Positions 59,586 to 64,000 of a stretch of 64,000 nt of DNA are shown one piece after another. The first letter of the stretch is position 1. Each line of letters begins with the position of its first letter. Where the stretch lies: contig JANQPI010000035.1 in the NCBI GenBank assembly GCA_028289585.1, forward strand, positions 466,717 through 530,716, given 5' to 3'. The notes under the pieces are model-generated. The model worked only from the letters and a program-made list of their open reading frames with translations, did no database searches and was not told the origin of the DNA. Position numbers and translations under genes: made by a program. This DNA is from Candidatus Zixiibacteriota bacterium. GTDB taxonomy: Bacteria > Zixibacteria > MSB-5A5 > GN15 > FEB-12.

Positions 59586-60797
59586 ATGTCGATAGAAGCG
59601 ATCGGCATTATTACATCGGGGGGCGACTGCGGCGGGCTCAATGCCGTGGTCAAGGGGGCTGCGCAAATGGCGACGCGAAAGGGCGTCAAGCCGTACGCCA
59701 TCCCCAATGGGTACGCCGGCCTGTATAACCTGATTCATTACGATCACCTTGTCGAACTGACCCCCGGACGAGTCGACTCGTTTTCGATCGGACTTGCTGG
59801 TTCCGAAGCCGGACATTCGCGCGTCAAGATCTCCCGTATCAAAGATGAGCAGAAATACGAACGGATCAAAGCGGGGCTCGAGAAATTTAAAATCGGTGGT
59901 CTCGTTATCTCAGGTGGCGATGATACGGGCTCGGTCATTCTCGATCTCACCAAGAACGGTATCGATGCAGTCCATGCCCCCAAAACGATGGATCTCGATC
60001 TGAATCCGTACTCTGTGGGTGGCGATTCAACGATCAACAAGATTGCCGAGTTCATCCGCGATATCAAAACGACCGGTCGGACCCACAACCGCATCATGGT
60101 TGTCGAGGTGTTTGGTCGGTATGCCGGCCATACCGCCTTTCGTGGCGGGATCGCCGGTGAGGCCGATGCCATCCTCATTCCTGAGGTTCCGGTCAATTTC
60201 GCCGAGCTCTATCGGCACCTCAAGAAAGTCTATCTGAATCGTGTCCTCGAATCGGATATCAATGCCGGGACGTACACGATCGTCGTGGCTGAGGGTCTCA
60301 AGAATGCCGACGGCTCCGAGTTGTACGATGAATCAGCAGGCGTCGACACATTCGGTCACAAGAAACTGGCCGGCGCCGGCAAGTACGTTTCCCAGGAACT
60401 AACCAAGCAGATGCAGGCCGACTCAGAGATCCACACGTTCATGGAGAAGTCTGGCATGTTCGTCGAAGGACTCTATGAGCTTCCCGAGATTCGAATCATC
60501 ACGCCGAGCCATCTCGTCCGTTCTGGGGTGACATATGCTTACGACGCGAACTTCGGCATGGAGGCCGGTGCGACCGCTGTCTGTGCGTTGTTGGGCGGAC
60601 TCAGTTGCGTCACGATTGTTGGCTACGCGAACGGCTGCGTGAAATATCTCCCAACTGAAGACGCGATCCGTCAGCGCCACGTCGACCTCGAGCAGGTCAA
60701 TATGTACGAGCAACTCGGGTTTACGTTCGGGCGGGTTCGCCACGACTTCAACCCGTCGTTCGAGAAAGTTGCCGGGAAGGTCGACCGGATCTACTGA
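59586..60797 (+). CDS. 6-phosphofructokinase, probably PPi-dependent, with atypical active-site motifs
   Basis: ATG 59586 lies five bases after GAAGGAGG; an earlier ATG at 59571 precedes that site. The 403-residue protein has the PFK fold: 'IITSGGDCGGLNAVV' (10-22), 'SGGDDTGSVI' (109-118), 'APKTMDLDLN' (131-140), and 'VVEVFGRYAGHTAFRGG'. ATP enzymes have Gly after the first Asp of GGDG; Asp here (D113) is the mark of pyrophosphate use. The usual GGDCPG and KTIDND read GGDCGG and KTMDLD, so it belongs to a divergent branch and the substrate should not be taken as settled. It would phosphorylate fructose-6-phosphate in glycolysis. The methyltransferase gene follows after 4 nt. Confidence 0.85.
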   Translation: MSIEAIGIITSGGDCGGLNAVVKGAAQMATRKGVKPYAIPNGYAGLYNLIHYDHLVELTPGRVDSFSIGLAGSEAGHSRVKISRIKDEQKYERIKAGLEKFKIGGLVISGGDDTGSVILDLTKNGIDAVHAPKTMDLDLNPYSVGGDSTINKIAEFIRDIKTTGRTHNRIMVVEVFGRYAGHTAFRGGIAGEADAILIPEVPVNFAELYRHLKKVYLNRVLESDINAGTYTIVVAEGLKNADGSELYDESAGVDTFGHKKLAGAGKYVSQELTKQMQADSEIHTFMEKSGMFVEGLYELPEIRIITPSHLVRSGVTYAYDANFGMEAGATAVCALLGGLSCVTIVGYANGCVKYLPTEDAIRQRHVDLEQVNMYEQLGFTFGRVRHDFNPSFEKVAGKVDRIY

Positions 60798-60801
60798 GCC
60801 C

Positions 60802-61530
60802 ATGGAGTCGGCATCTATCTACCGAGAGCTAGCCGATTGGTACCCGCTGCTCGATCCGGTGACGGACCACACCGAGGACGCTGAACTGTTTCGGCGCCTT
60901 CTTCAACCAAATGAGTCGACCGGTCAGCCAACGCTGCTCGAGTTGGCGTCCGGGGCCGGGAACAACGCACACTACCTACAGCGAGACTTCCGGTGCACGC
61001 TCACCGACATTTCCAAAGAGATGCTCGAACTGAGCAGTCGGCAGAATCCGGATTGCGAGCATCTTGTTGGTGATATGCGAACGCTGAAGCTGGATCGTCA
61101 ATTCGATGCGATACTCGCTCACGACGGCCTGGTCTATTTGACCAGCCAAGATGACCTGTATCTGACGTTCAGAACGATCTGGCACCATCTCCGACCGGGT
61201 GGTAGGACACTGCTCGCACCCGACTACTACGCCGATTCCTTTAGCGAGGTCTCAGAACTGCACCGTGCTAACGACGGGGAACGTAGCCTGCGTTGCCTCG
61301 AGTGGTGCTACGATCCTGATCCAACGGATACTGAATACCTTGTCGACTACGTCTATCTCTTGCGTGAGGGTTCTGACACTCGAGTCGTGCATGATCGACA
61401 TGTTGAAGGGCTTTTTTCACTAGATCTTTGGAGGCGCGGTCTCAGAGAGACGGGCTTCGAGGTCGAGGTCGTCGAGAACAGCCTGGGCCCGGACCGGTAC
61501 GGTGACTTGTTGCTCTGCCGTCGTCCGTAA
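60802..61530 (+). CDS. Class I SAM-dependent methyltransferase
   Basis: The start is ATG 60802. The 242-residue protein has the SAM-binding motif I 'LLELASGAGNNAHYL', the acidic strand-2 residue in 'CTLTDISKEMLELS', 'LVGDMRTLKLDRQFDAILAH', and a post-II 'HLRPGGRTLL'. This is the Methyltransf_25-type Rossmann fold with no added domain to show the substrate. The last Gly of the usual GxGxG is replaced by Asn (GAGNN), a common variant. Only four bases separate it from the phosphofructokinase gene, so they are co-transcribed. A tRNA gene on the other strand follows. Confidence 0.9.
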   Translation: MESASIYRELADWYPLLDPVTDHTEDAELFRRLLQPNESTGQPTLLELASGAGNNAHYLQRDFRCTLTDISKEMLELSSRQNPDCEHLVGDMRTLKLDRQFDAILAHDGLVYLTSQDDLYLTFRTIWHHLRPGGRTLLAPDYYADSFSEVSELHRANDGERSLRCLEWCYDPDPTDTEYLVDYVYLLREGSDTRVVHDRHVEGLFSLDLWRRGLRETGFEVEVVENSLGPDRYGDLLLCRRP

Positions 61531-61534
61531 GAAC

Positions 61535-61610
<76 letters not shown>

Positions 61611-61719
61611 GCTGGCTAATCAGCGACGGTCGCCTCGTCGACCTCCACAGTCGAAGGAGCGGAGAAGCCGCCGCGAGCGCTCCAAAGTAGCGGTCGGCAG
61701 GCCGTTGTCAATCCGTTAG

Positions 61720-62337
61720 TTATCCAAGTTTACGGGTCAACGAAACGACAACGCCGGCGATGCGAAAGTCATCACCCGGAGAGACGGTGATCGGCTCAAA
61801 ATCAGGGTTCTCCGGCAGCAGACGGACAGCGTTGCGGTGAAGCTGGTAGCGCTTCACGGTCGCCTCACCGTTGACGATTGCGACGACGATATCCCCTTTG
61901 TTGGCGGTCGCCTGTTTCCGAACGACAACCAGATCACCGTCGAGAATCCCCGCATCCCGCATCGACATACCGTCAACGACCAGCGAGAACATCTCCCCCG
62001 ACCGAGGTAGAAACGACTCATCGACCGCCACCTCTCCCTCGACATTCTCCGCAGCATCGATCGGTACGCCAGCCGGTACGCGTCCAACAATCGGCACGCG
62101 ATTGGCCCGGGTCGCCAGTTCGTGAGTCGGTACCAAACCGCGAGAGAGATTGGCCGCCTTCTTGAGATAGCCCTTACGGATGAGAGCATCGAGATGGGTC
62201 CGAACTCCATTCGTCGAACTGATGCCGAAGTGAGCTCCGATTTCTCGCAGCGTGGGAGCTGAGCCCCGCTCGGCCATCCGGGTCTCGACGAATGCCAGAA
62301 TATCACGCTGCTTATCGGTAAGCGACGGTTTCACCAT
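61720..62337 (-). CDS. lexA: LexA SOS repressor
   Basis: The 205-residue protein has a winged-helix N-domain (1-70; 'TLREIGAHFGISSTNGVRTH') and an S24 autoprotease domain. The cleavage site is A89-G90 in 'RVPAGVPID', the nucleophile is S125 ('DGMSMRDAG') and the base K162 ('ATVKRYQL'). On DNA damage, RecA filaments induce self-cleavage and the SOS genes are released. All catalytic residues are intact. Two possible LexA sites lie in the 100 nt upstream, consistent with autoregulation. Confidence 0.96.
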   Translation of the reverse strand: MVKPSLTDKQRDILAFVETRMAERGSAPTLREIGAHFGISSTNGVRTHLDALIRKGYLKKAANLSRGLVPTHELATRANRVPIVGRVPAGVPIDAAENVEGEVAVDESFLPRSGEMFSLVVDGMSMRDAGILDGDLVVVRKQATANKGDIVVAIVNGEATVKRYQLHRNAVRLLPENPDFEPITVSPGDDFRIAGVVVSLTRKLG

Positions 62338-62423
62338 CGTTCAGCTTCCTTTCGTCCCTTCAACGAGCGATCATTGTTCACTGCCTCTGACTACTGTACA
62401 TACGGGCAGGTGTCAATCATAAA

Positions 62424-62437
62424 CGAACCATTGTTTG
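62424..62437 (-). promoter_or_regulatory. Candidate LexA box upstream of lexA
   Basis: CGAACCATTGTTTG resembles the GAAC-N4-GTTY form of the Gram-positive-type SOS box and is a near palindrome. It lies about 87 nt before the lexA start. A CTGT-N8-GCAG sequence at 62394-62409 is close to the Gram-negative consensus with one mismatch and is a rival candidate. Which form this lineage uses cannot be told from one gene. Confidence 0.4.
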
Positions 62438-62486
62438 CAAGTTTCCCGTCGGGCTCTAACAAAACTCGGCTCCAAGACTCCCACAC

Positions 62487-62518
62487 AAAAGGCGGGTCCC
62501 GATCAGGACCCGCCTTTT
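62487..62518. terminator. Strong terminator after the EF-G-family gene
   Basis: A nine-base stem GGCGGGTCC/GGACCCGCC (62491-62499 with 62506-62514) has AAAA on the left and TTTT on the right, so it can work on both strands. On the minus strand it ends the elongation-factor transcript. Confidence 0.9.
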
Positions 62519-62544
62519 CATACAAAGCTGGTAAGTTGCAGCAG

Positions 62545-64000
62545 CTAAGCAGCGTGCTCGGCCTCTCGCTGCGCGGTGTATTCGTCGATCACCTTCTGAG
62601 CGGCATCGTGAGGCACCTGCTCATAATGGGAGAAGGTAAGCGAGAAGACACCCTGACCCTGGGTCATAGAGCGAAGGTCAACGGAGTAGTTGTACATCTC
62701 CGCCTGCGGCACCTGCGCCTTGATCTTCTGATTCGTACCATCCGGTTCCATACCGGCAATCTTGCCGCGGCGTGACGACATATCACCCATCACATCTCCG
62801 GTAAATGCCTCGGGAACGAGGACTTCGACATCAAAGATCGGCTCAAGCAACACCGGCTTCGAATCCGCAAAACCGTTACGGAATGCTTGAGACGCGGCAA
62901 TCTTGAACGCCATATCCGAGGAATCAACCTCGTGGTAGGAGCCGTAGTAAACCGTTGCCTTGACGTCGACGACCTGGGAACCGGAGAGCGGTCCGACTGC
63001 CATCGCCTCGACAACACCCTTTTCAACCGCTGGGATATACTTCGTGGGAATCACGCCGCCCGTGATTTCATTGATGAACTGGAATCCAGCTCCACGCTCG
63101 TTTGGTTCGAGACGAAGGTGCACGTCGCCAAACTGACCACGGCCACCCGACTGCTTCTTATGGCGATACTGAACCTCGGACTTCCCACGGATCGTCTCGC
63201 GATAAGGGACACGCGGTCGAGCCAGCTCAACACCGACGTTGTACCGCTGCTGCAACTTCTCGAGAAGAATCTCAATCTGAGTCGATCCCTGAGCATAGAG
63301 CACCATCTGATGCAACGCGGCATCCTGAACGACACGGAAAGTAGGATCTTCGGCGTTCAGCTTGGCAAGCCCAGATGCAACTTTGTCTTCGTCACCCGCT
63401 TTCGCCGGCTTGATGGCGACATCCATAACCGGATTCGGGAACTCGGCTGCGGGGACGCTGAAGTCGGCGCCTTTATCCGTAATCGTCGAGCCGGTGGCCG
63501 TACCTTTCAGTTTCACGAGCACACCAATGTCACCCGCCGGTATCGACTGGAGTTCGACTCGATTCTTACCCTGGAACGAATAGAGCTGCGCCGGCCGTTC
63601 CGAGGTCGAGGTCTGTTGATTAACGAGCTCTCCGCCAGGTTTGATCGTTCCTGACAGAACGCGCAGGAACGACATCTCGCCCATATGCGATTCCGATGCG
63701 GTCTTGAAGACATAGGCAACGGTCTTGGCTGACTGATCGACGGGCAGCTCGACCAGGTCCTCACTGCCGGTCTTGAATACGTTCGGCGTGGGAACATCTT
63801 TGGGGGTTGGCGCGAACTGGGCGACAAAGTCCATGAGGACGCGCACACCCATGTTCTTCTGAGCGGAGCCAAACAGAACCGGATAGAGTGTACCTTCAAC
63901 AAGCCCCTTTACAAACCCGACACGAATGTCTTCATCGCTTAAGGTTCCGGCATCGAAGTACTTCTCAATCAGAGCGTCGTCAGCTTCAGCCGCAACTTCG
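62545..64000 (-). CDS. Elongation factor G family protein, C-terminal part (5' end outside window)
   Basis: The frame is open to the right edge, so only the last 485 residues are seen. They start in the end of the GTPase domain ('ALIEKYFDAGTLSDEDIR', 'LFGSAQKNMGVRVLMDFV'). Next are domain II ('VFKTASESHMGEMSFLRVLSG'), domain III, domain IV with 'YRHKKQSGGRGQFGDVHLRL' and 'YYGSYHEVDSSDMAFKIA', and domain V with 'RRGKIAGMEPDG'. EF-G moves tRNAs and mRNA through the ribosome after peptide-bond formation. Some features, such as 'RYNVGVELARPRVPYRETI', look like the EF-G2-like side branch rather than canonical FusA, so a paralogue is possible. The G motifs lie outside the window. Confidence 0.93.
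   Translation of the reverse strand, partial: EVAAEADDALIEKYFDAGTLSDEDIRVGFVKGLVEGTLYPVLFGSAQKNMGVRVLMDFVAQFAPTPKDVPTPNVFKTGSEDLVELPVDQSAKTVAYVFKTASESHMGEMSFLRVLSGTIKPGGELVNQQTSTSERPAQLYSFQGKNRVELQSIPAGDIGVLVKLKGTATGSTITDKGADFSVPAAEFPNPVMDVAIKPAKAGDEDKVASGLAKLNAEDPTFRVVQDAALHQMVLYAQGSTQIEILLEKLQQRYNVGVELARPRVPYRETIRGKSEVQYRHKKQSGGRGQFGDVHLRLEPNERGAGFQFINEITGGVIPTKYIPAVEKGVVEAMAVGPLSGSQVVDVKATVYYGSYHEVDSSDMAFKIAASQAFRNGFADSKPVLLEPIFDVEVLVPEAFTGDVMGDMSSRRGKIAGMEPDGTNQKIKAQVPQAEMYNYSVDLRSMTQGQGVFSLTFSHYEQVPHDAAQKVIDEYTAQREAEHAA

Noticed and set aside
62887-63654. Plus-strand 255-codon ORF
   Set aside because: Antisense to the EF-G-family gene, which is certain.

Overview
The window reads as a chromosomal segment of an FCB-superphylum bacterium. 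A Zixibacteria-like lineage is my best guess, as inference only. Secreted proteins point that way: one ends in a FlgD-like 'por-type' C-terminal sorting domain, another in paired dockerin-like repeats after thrombospondin-3 calcium repeats, and there is a gliding-type ABC cluster (GldA / fused GldF-GldG / DUF4340). Most of the sequence is moderately GC-rich and densely coding. The exception is about 43.95-46.6 kb, which is visibly more AT-rich and repeat-bearing.

Layout. 1-6.4 kb: signalling operon with a histidine kinase end, an ATP/ADP-translocase-like membrane protein with HEAT repeats, a cyclic-nucleotide-binding domain protein, a receiver-PP2C phosphatase, a lone receiver and a double receiver. 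6.4-12.6 kb: redox block with Tat-exported superoxide dismutase, DsbD, secreted redoxin, an atypical SDR and a membrane-tethered SelL-like protein. 12.6-25.1 kb: envelope block with a 1231-residue beta-propeller/TSP3/dockerin protein, an RND efflux pair, a fasciclin protein and a four-unit DUF4397 protein with a sorting tail. 25.2-32.9 kb: tRNA-Leu, PBP1A, TyrS, a TPR protein, an Ig-like lipoprotein and an OmpA/Pal-type lipoprotein.

33.0-39.0 kb: a carbohydrate ABC importer (binding protein plus two permeases, no ATPase) diverging from a tightly overlapped run of four uncharacterised membrane proteins and a 46-residue zinc ribbon. 39.0-43.9 kb: a decayed DUF72 gene, a NatAB-type exporter, an S11 D-Ala-D-Ala peptidase-like protein and an OYE-family reductase. 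43.95-46.6 kb: accessory patch with phased short repeats, a pentapeptide-repeat membrane protein with a doubtful start and long T tracts, and a VOC protein between two inverted 28-bp palindromic units.

46.6-53.3 kb: LeuS, a small membrane protein, an AhpE-like peroxiredoxin, a Mn-type superoxide dismutase, a CarH-like B12-dependent MerR regulator and a DUF4397 lipoprotein. 53.3-59.4 kb: the gliding-type ABC operon, then CcmE (CXXXY type) and CcmC. 59.6-64.0 kb: a PPi-type phosphofructokinase, a methyltransferase, tRNA-Thr, LexA and the 3' part of an EF-G-family gene running off the window.

Recurring themes are oxidative-stress defence (two superoxide dismutases, several thioredoxin-fold proteins, a possible cobalamin photoreceptor), envelope and surface proteins, and housekeeping translation genes. 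The least explained parts are the 36.0-39.0 kb membrane operon, the transporter-linked signalling operon at the left end, and the repeat-bearing accessory patch.
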